Virus record (IMG/VR): IMGVR_UViG_3300018079_000011
Span: 1 to 64,000 of that record
Length of the DNA stretch: 64,000 nucleotides
Reading direction: 5' to 3' (one strand)
From: a virus
Position numbers and translations under genes: made by a program. The notes under the pieces are model-generated. The model was given only the letters and a program-made list of their open reading frames with translations, did no database searches and was not told the DNA's origin. This document shows, one piece after another, positions 48,745-57,415 of the stretch; positions within the stretch are counted from its first letter, which is position 1; the number at the start of each line of letters is the position of its first letter.

Positions 48745-49368
48745 ATGGCGATTCCAAACAAGGCCACGGGATACGGGAACAACTCGACGGCCACGAACGT
48801 CTTCCGGATCACATTCTCCACCGCGTTGAGCTCGGCTCCCAAATACGAGGCGTACGACGGCGGCACATACCCCGCCGTCGGGTCGGCGACGACCACCGCG
48901 AACACCGTGCTCGCCGGCACCGCTGGCAACTCGAACAAGTCGATGATCTGCCTCGTCGACACCAACTCAGCGCCGACGTCGAGCTGGAAGCCCGCGAGCG
49001 CCACCGGCGGCAGCGCCAACCCGAACCGTCTCAAGGGCACCACGAACTTCGTCACCGCCGGCAACACCCCGGGCGCTGGCGGCGTCGTCAAATTCAACAT
49101 GGTGATCGAGGTTCCCTCGGACGCCACCACGTCGAGCACGATGGCGTTCGATCTGCTCATCCGCTACACGTACACCGGCTCGGCCCCGTCGCTCACGTGG
49201 GCGTTCAACGACGGTGGTACTGAGGGAGCGCCAACCTGGACGAACCTGACCCCGGGCACCCACGGCATTCGCCACACGCGGGCCGGAGTCTCTGGCGGTG
49301 GTCCCTACCTGGCCAATATCCCGGCCTCGGGGACAGAGGACACGGCCGAGGGGTGGATAGCAGTCTGA
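48745..49368 (+). CDS. Putative virion structural/decoration protein
   Basis: A 207-residue protein starting MAIPNKATGYGNNSTATNVF with a GAGGAG site. Thr/Ser/Gly/Asn-rich beta sequence throughout (VVKFNMVIEVPSDATTSSTM, FDLLIRYTYTGSAPSLTWAF). No catalytic motif. Likely a head or fibre decoration. Confidence 0.55.
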   Translation: MAIPNKATGYGNNSTATNVFRITFSTALSSAPKYEAYDGGTYPAVGSATTTANTVLAGTAGNSNKSMICLVDTNSAPTSSWKPASATGGSANPNRLKGTTNFVTAGNTPGAGGVVKFNMVIEVPSDATTSSTMAFDLLIRYTYTGSAPSLTWAFNDGGTEGAPTWTNLTPGTHGIRHTRAGVSGGGPYLANIPASGTEDTAEGWIAV

Positions 49369-49568
49369 TGCACCCGAAGATCGACGAAGAGACCGGCAAC
49401 GCGATCCTCGTCTGCGCATGCGGGGCCGAGGTGGACAAGGGCTGTCCGCCCATCCCCGGGCAGGACGATAGCCTGTTCACCTGCGAGGTCTGCCAGCGCG
49501 CCAAGGATGCGGCGGCCGTCCGGGCGCGCATCGCTGCTGCCGGCGGCCCGGTGGAGTTGAGGGGCTGA
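49368..49568 (+). CDS. Small zinc-ribbon protein
   Basis: A 66-residue protein MHPKIDEETGNAILVCACGA then CEVCQRAKDAAAVRARIAA; CAC and CEVC pairs. Overlaps both neighbours by one base. Unusual in a structural operon. Confidence 0.5.
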   Translation: MHPKIDEETGNAILVCACGAEVDKGCPPIPGQDDSLFTCEVCQRAKDAAAVRARIAAAGGPVELRG

Positions 49569-49996
49569 TGGGATTTGCGTTCTCCACTCGCGGCGGTGAG
49601 TATGGCTTCGCCGTCGAACTTGCCGACGGTCGTGTCCTCCGCGAGTCTGACGTGACGTGGGATGACGTCCCGGCCGGCGCAGCGGTGCGGAAGCTCGAGA
49701 TCGTCCACCTCCGCACCGGTGTCTCACACGTCTCGATCTCCGACTTCGCGCAGTTTTTCTTCGCGAACGAGGCCGAGGGTTTTCTCACGGTGGGCGGGAA
49801 GCACGACGGCCGCCAAGGGTTGCGCCACGTGGCGAAGATCTTCGGCGGCATCAGCCGCGACGGGACCGTAACGGAAGCGCGCATGACATTCGACGCTCCT
49901 GGGCTCCCGCGTGTCAGTCAGAGGCGCTACGGGTTCGATGGGTTCCCGTACGTCCAGTCAGTGCTCCGGCCGGGCGCCGCGAGCGCGGGAGCGTGA
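49568..49996 (+). CDS. Structural or assembly protein, unknown
   Basis: A 142-residue beta-rich protein (YGFAVELADGRVLRESDVTW, LEIVHLRTGVSHVSISDFAQ) ending ASAGA. Position between terminase and fibre genes suggests a virion component. Confidence 0.5.
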   Translation: MGFAFSTRGGEYGFAVELADGRVLRESDVTWDDVPAGAAVRKLEIVHLRTGVSHVSISDFAQFFFANEAEGFLTVGGKHDGRQGLRHVAKIFGGISRDGTVTEARMTFDAPGLPRVSQRRYGFDGFPYVQSVLRPGAASAGA

Positions 49997-50005
49997 GGCT
50001 GACCG

Positions 50006-50725
50006 ATGGGCGCTCTCGTCACCGCCTTCGAAACCGCCGTCCTCAATCACTGGTTTCGAAACGAGGACATCCCCGGGATTGGCGATGCGGGCGGGCTGCG
50101 AGGGTCCGCTACCGCTGGTAACTGGTACGTCTCGGGCTGCCTGACGTGGCCAGGTGAGACGGCATCGCAAAACAGCGGAGAGGCAACATATACGGGATAT
50201 CTGCGCCATCAGGCGGCGCGGAGCTCGGCCGGCTGGAGCGCGGCAGTCAACGGCACGATCGCTCCCGCAGCGCCGATCCAATTCGGCGAGCGGACCGACG
50301 GCGGGGCGGCGCAGGAGATCTGTTACGTCATCATCGGCGACTCGTCAGGGACGGGCGCGGGCACGGCTCGCACCTGGGGCGCGGTGGTGGATGCCTCGTT
50401 CGTCGCACGGCCGTTCTCGGCTGCCTCGACCGCGAGCGACACGATCCGCATCGTTGGCCACGGGCTGGCGAGCGGTGATCGCATTGCGTTCTTCAATTTC
50501 GAAAGCTTTGCCAACATGCCCGGCGGGCTCACCGAGGGGACCGTCTATCACGTCCGCTCGGGCGGGTTGACCGCCGACGAGTTCACGGTAGCCACGACGG
50601 CGGGAGGGGCGGCCGTGGATATCACATCGCTTGGCGATGGCTACGCAATCAAGATCAAGCCGATCGTGGTCGTTCAAGGCGTCAACCCAACCCTGGATTC
50701 CAACTCCGTGGTGAGGCTCGGCTAG
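50006..50725 (+). CDS. Phage tail fibre-like protein (N-terminal family)
   Basis: A 239-residue protein. LVTAFETAVLNHWFRNEDIP, GNWYVSGCLTWPGETASQ and AARSSAGWSAAVNGTIA match the common short phage fibre/decoration N-domain. The second half (IRIVGHGLASGDRIAFFNFE, TEGTVYHVRSGGLTADEFTV) is a beta domain. Virion exposed by inference. Confidence 0.6.
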   Translation: MGALVTAFETAVLNHWFRNEDIPGIGDAGGLRGSATAGNWYVSGCLTWPGETASQNSGEATYTGYLRHQAARSSAGWSAAVNGTIAPAAPIQFGERTDGGAAQEICYVIIGDSSGTGAGTARTWGAVVDASFVARPFSAASTASDTIRIVGHGLASGDRIAFFNFESFANMPGGLTEGTVYHVRSGGLTADEFTVATTAGGAAVDITSLGDGYAIKIKPIVVVQGVNPTLDSNSVVRLG

Positions 50726-50728
50726 CGA

Positions 50729-52096
50729 ATGGGCGCGATGGGGATTAGGCGCCGAGCGCCGTTCTGGAGGGCGCACCCAGTCGGCCGTTACGTGGTCGAT
50801 CGCGAAGGGCGACCGGTGCTCATCTGGGGCGAGGGCGCGTGGACACTGAACAGCCAGCTGGCCCCGCTCGCGTCCCACTCGGCTACACCAAACACGCCAG
50901 CAGCGTCGACGCTGGCAGTGGGTCAGCGAGTCTACCTTGCGGATCGCCAAGCGAGGGGGCTGAACTGCTTCGGACTGCAGTTGATCAGCCGATACCAGGG
51001 GAGCTCTCCGAACGACAGCGACGGAGTCGCCCCGTTCACCACCGCGAACGACTTCGCGACCTTCAACCAGGCCTACTTCGACAAGGCCGCTCGGGCCGTC
51101 CAACTCGCGGGCGAATACGGAATGGTCGTGTTCATCTTTCCCGCATGGGAAGGCTACAGCGACGGCCTCCAGGGCTGGCACGACGCCCTGGTCAGCAACG
51201 GTACGATCAAGTGCAAAGACTACGGCGTTGCGGTCGCGAAGACTTTCTACAGGTTCGACAACATCGTCTGGGGATTCGGCGGCGATCGGAACACCTCATT
51301 CGCCACCGCTGAGGTGCAAGCGCTGGCCGACGGCGTGCTCAGCGTGGACACGCGCCACATGAACACCGCCCATTGGAACTTCGCCTCCTCAGACTCGCAG
51401 ACCGGCCCGTGGAACACTACGCGGCCGATAAAAACGACCTACGCCTGGAACTCCGGACAAGGCGGGCCCGTCTACACCCAGGTCCGCACCGAGTACGATC
51501 AGAACACCGGACCGGTGTTCACAATCGAGTCGCTCTACGACGGGAACACCTCGTTCGGGTGGACCCGTCAGCTCGGCCGGACGCAGTCGATCATGACGAT
51601 GCTGATGGGCGGCTGCGGATCGTGGTACGGGCACGAAGGGGTCTGGCATCTCGGAGCGCCCAACACGAACCTGCCATCGCAGAGCCAGAATCAGCCCTAC
51701 AACCTCGAAGCCGCGTCGATGACCGATCAGGTCGCTATCAGGGGCGCCTTCGTCAATCGCCGCTGGTACGATCTGGTGCCCGATGCCGAGGGGACGGCGT
51801 TCGTTACGGCAGGGCGTGGGACGTACAGCAACAACGATTACGTTGGCGTGGCGAAAACGGCTGACAGCACGCTGGCATTTCTCTACTGGGCGAGGTCCAG
51901 CGGCTCGTTCACGGTGGCCCGTTCCGGGATGTCCGGGACATTCACATTCAAGCGGATCGATCCGACCACGGGCACTGAGACGGCGGTGTCCGGCTCGCCA
52001 TTTACCAACACCGGGACGGTTACCTTCACCCCGTCGACCGACTGGGGCAACAACGCTGGCGGAAATCCCGACTGGCTGCTGGTGCTGGAGGTGTAG
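50729..52096 (+). CDS. DUF4038-type (apiosidase-like) glycoside hydrolase
   Basis: A 455-residue protein. GRYVVDREGRPVLIWGEGAW opens the family; QARGLNCFGLQLISRYQGSS, YFDKAARAVQLAGEYGMVVF IFPAWEGY, FDNIVWGFGGDRNT and PVFTIESLYDG follow the TIM-barrel order, with acidic residues at barrel ends. The last ~100 residues are a beta domain resembling the collagen-binding-like C-terminus. No signal peptide, in a fibre cluster: probably a virion enzyme that trims host surface glycans. Confidence 0.7.
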   Translation: MGAMGIRRRAPFWRAHPVGRYVVDREGRPVLIWGEGAWTLNSQLAPLASHSATPNTPAASTLAVGQRVYLADRQARGLNCFGLQLISRYQGSSPNDSDGVAPFTTANDFATFNQAYFDKAARAVQLAGEYGMVVFIFPAWEGYSDGLQGWHDALVSNGTIKCKDYGVAVAKTFYRFDNIVWGFGGDRNTSFATAEVQALADGVLSVDTRHMNTAHWNFASSDSQTGPWNTTRPIKTTYAWNSGQGGPVYTQVRTEYDQNTGPVFTIESLYDGNTSFGWTRQLGRTQSIMTMLMGGCGSWYGHEGVWHLGAPNTNLPSQSQNQPYNLEAASMTDQVAIRGAFVNRRWYDLVPDAEGTAFVTAGRGTYSNNDYVGVAKTADSTLAFLYWARSSGSFTVARSGMSGTFTFKRIDPTTGTETAVSGSPFTNTGTVTFTPSTDWGNNAGGNPDWLLVLEV

Positions 52097-52819
52097 ATGC
52101 CTTCCGTAAAATCAACAGACGCAGCACGAGTCTCGACAAACGGAACCGGGCGCCCGTCGCCCACCGGGTCCTGGCACTGGGGCGTTTGGGTGCGCCTGAA
52201 TGCGTACTCCGCGCAATTCATGCAAGTGCTCTCTTGGCACAACGCATCTACGGTGTTTTACGGCATCGACAGTGGCGAAGTGGTCAACAACACCACGCTC
52301 GACGTCTACTGCACGGGCGCTACTGCACAGTCCGTCGCGACCGGCAGCTACACGGGGTGGGTCTTCGTTTCGGGATCGCACGTGGCCGGGACGTCCAACT
52401 ACAAGATCAGTTTCAGGAATGAGGGCGCAGCGACGCTCTCCACGTTCACGCTTGTTGGATCTGGCGAGCATGCCTTCGATGTCTTCTATCTGTTCAACAC
52501 GACATTTGGGGACCCGTGCGACACGAACCTGCGATCATTCTGGTTTAAGGACTCGGTCCTCAGCGATGCCGATCTGCTCACGGCAAGCAGCAGCCTGAGC
52601 GCGCCAAGCGGCACGAACGTAACGTTCCTTCCCTTGGACGACCACACAACGGCTGGAACGAACGCCGGCACGGGGGCGAATTGGACCGTCACGGGGACGC
52701 TGACCACGACGACGGGCGCGGGCTCGGAGCCTGCGCCGAGTCTCCCTGGGAAGGCCGACGCCCCGATCATCTCCATGGCTTCGCAGAGAATCGCGCGCAA
52801 CACACTCTTGAGAATGTGA
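52097..52819 (+). CDS. Concanavalin/LamG-like fibre protein
   Basis: A 240-residue protein. SWHWGVWVRLNAYSAQFMQV, GYT/GWVFVSGSH, RSFWFKDSVLSDADLL follow the LamG lectin layout used by phage fibre tips. Starts right after the glycoside hydrolase stop. Likely host-glycan binding. Confidence 0.6.
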   Translation: MPSVKSTDAARVSTNGTGRPSPTGSWHWGVWVRLNAYSAQFMQVLSWHNASTVFYGIDSGEVVNNTTLDVYCTGATAQSVATGSYTGWVFVSGSHVAGTSNYKISFRNEGAATLSTFTLVGSGEHAFDVFYLFNTTFGDPCDTNLRSFWFKDSVLSDADLLTASSSLSAPSGTNVTFLPLDDHTTAGTNAGTGANWTVTGTLTTTTGAGSEPAPSLPGKADAPIISMASQRIARNTLLRM

Positions 52820-52829
52820 GGAAAAACCA

Positions 52830-53294
52830 ATGGGCAGAATGTACACGGCTGTTTTCCAGGCGGCTGTGGTCACGGCCGCGCAGGATTTGATCTCGCTGCT
52901 GGCGACATCGACGGTGCGGATTCGTCTGCACGCGGTCTTCATCGCCCAGTCGAGCGATGCGGGTGACGCGGCCGATGAACAACTGCGGATTCGTATCCGC
53001 CGCGGCATGACCACGGCTGGCTCAGGCGGTGGCACCGCCACGCCAGTGGACATCCACAGCACCGGCACCGCCGCGACGGCGACGGCGAGAATCAACGACA
53101 CCACGGCGGCCAGCGCTGGCACCATCACCGAGGTTCACGAGGAGTGTTTCAACGTGCGCGGCGGGTGGGCGTGGATTCCGACTCCAGAGATGCGACCGAT
53201 CTGCGAAGTGAGCACGCGGATCGCGATCAACCTGCCCGCCGCCCCGGTTGACCCTCTGACCATGTCCGGGACTGTCTACTTCGAAGAACTCTAG
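52830..53294 (+). CDS. Putative virion structural protein
   Basis: A 154-residue protein (MGRMYTAVFQAAVVTAAQDL, VRIRLHAVFIAQSSDAGDAA) with GAGGAAAA site. Ends beta-rich (LTMSGTVYFEEL). Common small virion protein type in this position. Confidence 0.55.
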   Translation: MGRMYTAVFQAAVVTAAQDLISLLATSTVRIRLHAVFIAQSSDAGDAADEQLRIRIRRGMTTAGSGGGTATPVDIHSTGTAATATARINDTTAASAGTITEVHEECFNVRGGWAWIPTPEMRPICEVSTRIAINLPAAPVDPLTMSGTVYFEEL

Positions 53295-53309
53295 TCCGAA
53301 GGGGGCCCC

Positions 53310-54209
53310 GTGTCCTGGGTCTACCGCCCGCCACATCACATTGTCCGTCGACCGCCATTCGTGGCGTTCGCGACGGCTGTGGCGTCGGGAGAGATCGAGG
53401 CGACGGCCCGCGCGGCCAACCTCGTCACCCTCGAAGCGACGACAACGGCCCGGGCCGCGAACCTGGTCACCCTCGAAGCCGCCGCTACCGCGCGCGTCGC
53501 CAGCAAACTGGAGTTCGCGGGCGTCTGGGCGTCGACGTTCAGTTCGTTCGTGCTCATGTCGGGCTACGCCGAGGTCCGCGCCCGTGCGGCCAACCTGGTC
53601 ACGCTAGAGGCGACTAGCCTTGTGCGTCTCGCGCAATTGGTGTCGCTGGAGGCCACCGGGACCGCGCGCACCGCCGGGCTGGTAACGCTGGAATCGACGG
53701 CGACGACTCGACTGGCGCAATTGGTCCAGTTCGAGCCCGACGAGGTCGCCCGACTCGCGAACCTCGTGGCGCTGGAAGCCACCGCGATCGCCCGACTGGC
53801 CAACGCTGTCACCCTGGAGGTCGCGACGAGCGCACGGCTCGCGCAGACGCTGTCACTTGAGCCCAGCGGGGTCGATAGGCTGGCCAACGCGATTGCACTG
53901 GAGGCGACGGTCCTCGCGCGCCTTGCGCAGGCGGTAACGCTGGAGGCCGGCAACGTCGGCGGGCTCGCAAATACGCTGACCCTGGCTGTTGAGGCGACGG
54001 CGCGTGTTGCCAACCTGCTCAGCGCCGAAAAGACCGACCTCGGCCGACTGGCGAACAGCACCGTGTTCACCGAAGCGTCTGATAGCGCGGGGCGGCTGGC
54101 CAATCTGGCGACGTTCTTCGCCGCGTCCACTGGCACCCGCGTCGACCTGCCCGGATCCAGCGGGAACCAGTCAAGGCCAACGCTTTCGGGAGAGAGGAAA
54201 GACCAATGA
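53310..54209 (+). CDS. 14-residue tandem-repeat protein
   Basis: A 299-residue protein, GTG start. From about residue 28 to 255 it is built of a repeat of consensus x-A-R-L-A-N-x-V-T-L-E-A-T-x. Glu recurs at residues 100, 114, 128, 142, 156, 170, 184, 198, 212, an exact period of 14. An interruption at ~69-88 splits the array. The regular hydrophobic/small residue spacing could form a solenoid or fibrous stalk. In a fibre/decoration cluster; no known family. Confidence 0.6.
   Translation: MSWVYRPPHHIVRRPPFVAFATAVASGEIEATARAANLVTLEATTTARAANLVTLEAAATARVASKLEFAGVWASTFSSFVLMSGYAEVRARAANLVTLEATSLVRLAQLVSLEATGTARTAGLVTLESTATTRLAQLVQFEPDEVARLANLVALEATAIARLANAVTLEVATSARLAQTLSLEPSGVDRLANAIALEATVLARLAQAVTLEAGNVGGLANTLTLAVEATARVANLLSAEKTDLGRLANSTVFTEASDSAGRLANLATFFAASTGTRVDLPGSSGNQSRPTLSGERKDQ
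53394..54075 (+). repeat. Degenerate 42-bp coding repeats
   Basis: DNA counterpart of the 14-residue protein repeat, about 15 units in frame with one spacer-like interruption. Units are diverged at third positions (gcgcaattggt, gcgaacctcgt, gccaacgcgat), so the protein, not the DNA, has been conserved. Confidence 0.6.
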
Positions 54210-54529
54210 TCGCTGACCACCACGTTGGACAAGGCGACCTTGAGCCGTCGATCGGAACGACGCTGAAGGACGAGAACGACATCGCAATCAACCTCACCGG
54301 CTACACGGTCGCATTTCGCATGCGCCTCGTGGACAAATCGCGGCCGGCGTTCGTGGGTACGGCCGTCGTCGTGAACGCCACCACGGGAGAGGTCCGTCAC
54401 GATCGGGTGCCCGGCGAGACGGACGTTCCGGGTCTGTACGAGGTCGAGTGGCCGGCGACGAAACTCGGACGTCAAGAGACGTTCAGCAACAACAACAAAT
54501 CCGCCCTGTGGATCGCGCCGAAGGTGTAG
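54206..54529 (+). CDS. BppU-like attachment-domain protein, third copy
   Basis: A 107-residue protein. LKDENDIAINLTGYTVAFRM, AVVVNATTGEVRHDRVPGET, PGLYEVEWPAT repeats the fold seen at the start of the 838-residue spike and in the 135-residue protein. Overlaps the repeat protein by 4 bases, suggesting it anchors that fibre. Confidence 0.6.
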   Translation: MIADHHVGQGDLEPSIGTTLKDENDIAINLTGYTVAFRMRLVDKSRPAFVGTAVVVNATTGEVRHDRVPGETDVPGLYEVEWPATKLGRQETFSNNNKSALWIAPKV

Positions 54530-54546
54530 TCCGCCGCGAATCTTGG

Positions 54547-54747
54547 GTGACCGCCGACGGCAGCCGCAGGATTGGCCTGATGAAGCGACCCCTGGCTGAA
54601 AGCTTCGACGTCGACGGGTCTCCCGTGGCACCGCCGTCGCCTGCGCCGGAACCGACGCCGAGCGATCCGCGCGAGCCGTCCGAGGACAAGACGCCGGTGC
54701 AGCGGCCGAGGCCGAAGGTGCCTGCTGATCCGGAGGACCGGGAGTGA
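54547..54747 (+). CDS. Small proline-rich protein
   Basis: A 66-residue protein, GTG 54547. TADGSRRIGLMKRPLAESFD then a long Pro/Glu/Asp linker (PVAPPSPAPEPTPSDPREPS). Start is uncertain. It overlaps the Tat-signal gene by 4 bases. Confidence 0.4.
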   Translation: MTADGSRRIGLMKRPLAESFDVDGSPVAPPSPAPEPTPSDPREPSEDKTPVQRPRPKVPADPEDRE

Positions 54748-55145
54748 CCAGGCGGAACTTCTTTTCTCTGCTAGGACTGGGCATGCCAGCGACGACTGCC
54801 GCGGCGATGTCCACGCCTTCGGTGCCGGCCAAAGTATGGACGTGCAAGACGCCAGGTCTCTACCCTGACGGCGAAGGGAGCGGCAGGAGGACGGCGCTCT
54901 ACTGGCACGGCGAGAAGATGGCCACGGCGGTCGTGGCGGCGTGTCCTGCCGAGGGATGGTTCGACGTCCGTTGGCCAAGGCCGCGGAACTTCGTGTATCC
55001 CAAGGTGCCGCTGCCCGATCTGCGCAGTCGCGAGCACCATCTCACCGACGTGGAAACGGGGCGCATGTTCACGCGGCACTACGGGCCATATGAACTGCGC
55101 GACCTGATCACGGGCAACATCGTTGCGGTGTCGCGTGGCGGTTGA
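54744..55145 (+). CDS. Protein with twin-arginine (Tat) type signal
   Basis: A 133-residue protein, GTG start. TRRNFFSLLGLGMPATTAAA is a short Tat-like signal (R-R-N-F-F with a hydrophobic stretch and A-x-A end). The mature part is beta-rich (WFDVRWPRPRNFVYPKVPLP, TGRMFTRHYGPYELRDLI). An exported protein inside the head operon is odd; it may be lysogeny cargo or a chance motif. Confidence 0.45.
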   Translation: MTRRNFFSLLGLGMPATTAAAMSTPSVPAKVWTCKTPGLYPDGEGSGRRTALYWHGEKMATAVVAACPAEGWFDVRWPRPRNFVYPKVPLPDLRSREHHLTDVETGRMFTRHYGPYELRDLITGNIVAVSRGG

Positions 55146-55341
55146 TCCCCCCCGCGCCGTCGAGCACGTCGGCCCCAGTCCGGAGTTGATGTCGGTCCTC
55201 CGTGATGGTCGCGCCTATCGCCAGGCGCTCGAGGAAATCATGGTCGCCGCGCGCCCGTCGCTTGCCCGTTCCGACGAGACTGGCGAACTCGCACGGGCCG
55301 TGATGGCCATCGCCAAAGGTGCGCTGCCCAATGTCGTCTGA
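55135..55341 (+). CDS. Small helical protein before portal
   Basis: A 68-residue protein, GTG 55135. LMSVLRDGRAYRQALEEIMV then ARPSLARSDETGELARAVMA. It overlaps genes on both sides by about 11 bases. Function unknown. Confidence 0.45.
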   Translation: MAVDPPRAVEHVGPSPELMSVLRDGRAYRQALEEIMVAARPSLARSDETGELARAVMAIAKGALPNVV

Positions 55342-57088
55342 GACCTCCGATCTCACCCCCCAGGTGATCGCGGGCGCCGTAGCCTCCGTGAACGCGCGCG
55401 ATGGCTCGTCCGGCACGCTCACCGAGGCGACTGCGCCGAGCGCCGCCGGCCTTCCGTATTCGATCCTCAAACAGACCCATCCCACCCACGACGCCGACTA
55501 TTGGCGCGAACTGCGCGCCCTCTACGAGGGCGGGAAGACATTGCTCCGAGACGACAAGGTGCTGAATAGCCTTTTCCCGCGGCACCGAGGAGAACACGAC
55601 GCGCTCTATCGGGAGCGCCAGCGGCGGGCCTTTTACGTTCCGTACGCCGCTGAGATCCTCGATCACCTCGTGGCCGGCGTGACGTCCGATCCCGTGACCA
55701 TGACGATGGGTGGCGAACGCGAAGAGAGCGAGGGCTTACCGCCATTCTATCAGGACTTCGTCGAGGACGTGTCGCCCGACGGCGGCGCGAAGGTCGCGCT
55801 CAACGAACTTCTCGCCGACCAGCTGCGCACGGCCCTGCAAACGTGCTGGTCGTGGACGCTCGTCGATCTCCCGCCTGCCGTCGACGAGAGCGGACAGCGC
55901 GTGGAATACGCCAGCCTCGGCGACCAGGACAAGGAAGGGGCGCTCAGAGCATACGCGGTCGCGCTCGATCCCGAGTCGGTGATCGACTGGGAAGAAGACG
56001 AATCGGGAGATCTGCTCTGGGCGATGGTCCGGCTCGTCGACCAGCGACGACAGACGGTGATGGGTTCACGCTCGATCGTGACCGAGCGCTGGACCTACTA
56101 CACGCAAACAGGATGGGCCCGCTTCGAGCGCGAGCGCGAGGCGAACAAGCAGTTCGATGACAAGGACATCATTCCGCTGGTCGCGCAGGGAGAGCATTCG
56201 TTCGGGCGCGTGCCGATTGTTCGTCTGTGCCTCCCACGCGGCCTGTGGGCGATGAACAAGATGCACGGGGCCGCCGTTGAACACTTCAACAAGCGATCGG
56301 CTCTCGCGTGGGGAGAGTTGCAGGCGCTTCTCCCCGAGCTCTACGAGTTTCTAGGGCCAGAGGGCGGAACCAAGGGCGCGATGATCGGGCAAGCGCAAGA
56401 GGACGCCGGCCGCGCCGTGAACCAGCGCCGCGGCCAAGGATTCGTCCAGCAGCGCGGGCACGAAGACCGCGCCGAGTTCATCGGCCCCAACGTCGCTCCG
56501 TTCGTCGAGGCGCGGAACTCGTGCGACTCGCTCCGCGACGACCTCCACCGCGTGATGCACCAGATGGCGCTGAGCGCGGCCAACAACGCCGCCGCTCTCA
56601 AGCGCTCGGCCGAGAGCAAGGAGCAGGACCGCGCCTCAGTTGAAATCGTCCTGCGCGATCTCGGTCTCGCGGCAAAGAAGCACGCCGAAGCGATCCTCAA
56701 CATGGTTTCGCGCGGCCGGCTGGAAGAAAAGTTGGTCGACGAGTGGGTCGCCAAGGGAATGTCAGAGTTCGACGCGATCGCGGTGTCTGACTCGCTCAAG
56801 AACGCGCTCGACATCGATATGCTGGCGATCGAGAGCCCGACGTTTCGCAAGCGTCACCGGATGCAGATCGTTCGCGAGGTGCTGGAAGGGCGGGTCAAGC
56901 CGGAGGATCTCGAGCAGATCGAAAAGGAACTAGAGGAGAACATCGATGACGAGTCTTTCAAACCGGGGGCCGAACTGGAGGTTGAGGTCGATCGCGTGAA
57001 GGCGTTGGGAGCGGCGCAACCGAAGCCGGGGGCGAGTCTGAAGCCGGGTGGCAACGGGAAGGCGAAGGGGGAAGCGGACGCGACATGA
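55331..57088 (+). CDS. Portal protein (DUF4055 family)
   Basis: A 585-residue protein; ATG at 55331 chosen over GTG at 55319. HPTHDADYWRELRALYEGGK, RQRRAFYVPYAAEILDHLVA GVTSDP, ALQTCWSWTLVDLPPA, LALHRV-type helices and the C-terminal acidic/helical crown match the DUF4055 portal. Upstream of MuF and capsid as expected. Forms the dodecameric vertex ring. Confidence 0.85.
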   Translation: MSSETSDLTPQVIAGAVASVNARDGSSGTLTEATAPSAAGLPYSILKQTHPTHDADYWRELRALYEGGKTLLRDDKVLNSLFPRHRGEHDALYRERQRRAFYVPYAAEILDHLVAGVTSDPVTMTMGGEREESEGLPPFYQDFVEDVSPDGGAKVALNELLADQLRTALQTCWSWTLVDLPPAVDESGQRVEYASLGDQDKEGALRAYAVALDPESVIDWEEDESGDLLWAMVRLVDQRRQTVMGSRSIVTERWTYYTQTGWARFEREREANKQFDDKDIIPLVAQGEHSFGRVPIVRLCLPRGLWAMNKMHGAAVEHFNKRSALAWGELQALLPELYEFLGPEGGTKGAMIGQAQEDAGRAVNQRRGQGFVQQRGHEDRAEFIGPNVAPFVEARNSCDSLRDDLHRVMHQMALSAANNAAALKRSAESKEQDRASVEIVLRDLGLAAKKHAEAILNMVSRGRLEEKLVDEWVAKGMSEFDAIAVSDSLKNALDIDMLAIESPTFRKRHRMQIVREVLEGRVKPEDLEQIEKELEENIDDESFKPGAELEVEVDRVKALGAAQPKPGASLKPGGNGKAKGEADAT

Positions 57089-57396
57089 CCGGTCACTGGG
57101 TCTTCTTCCTGCGATCGAACGGCTGCTCGAATCTCGCCTTTGACGAAGGCGTGCCGATTCAAGAGTGCCTGAGGCGGGGCGCGCGGGAGATCTGGGCGAG
57201 GACAGGGGTATTCCCGCGTTCGGCTGAGGTGACGCCGTCGGCGTTCGCCGAACTGAGGGAGTTCTTCGGCGCCCACCTGCGGCTGACAGGGGAAGGCATT
57301 GTGTTCCACGTGGACGGTCGCCCGATGTTCGTCTGCGAGAGCAGAGACACCGTTGCCGCGGGGGGCGAGGAGCCGTTGCATTGGGCGCCGCTGTGA
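57085..57396 (+). CDS. Hypothetical 103-residue protein
   Basis: MTGHWVFFLRSNGCSNLAFD, then PIQECLRRGAREIWARTGVF. Overlaps the portal stop by 4 bases. No family recognised. Confidence 0.5.
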   Translation: MTGHWVFFLRSNGCSNLAFDEGVPIQECLRRGAREIWARTGVFPRSAEVTPSAFAELREFFGAHLRLTGEGIVFHVDGRPMFVCESRDTVAAGGEEPLHWAPL

Positions 57397-57415
57397 AACA
57401 GAGGGGGCATCAGAC

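Noticed and set aside
53394-54075. CRISPR-like array
   Set aside because: The 42-base units are in frame, diverged and without unique spacers; they encode a repeat protein.
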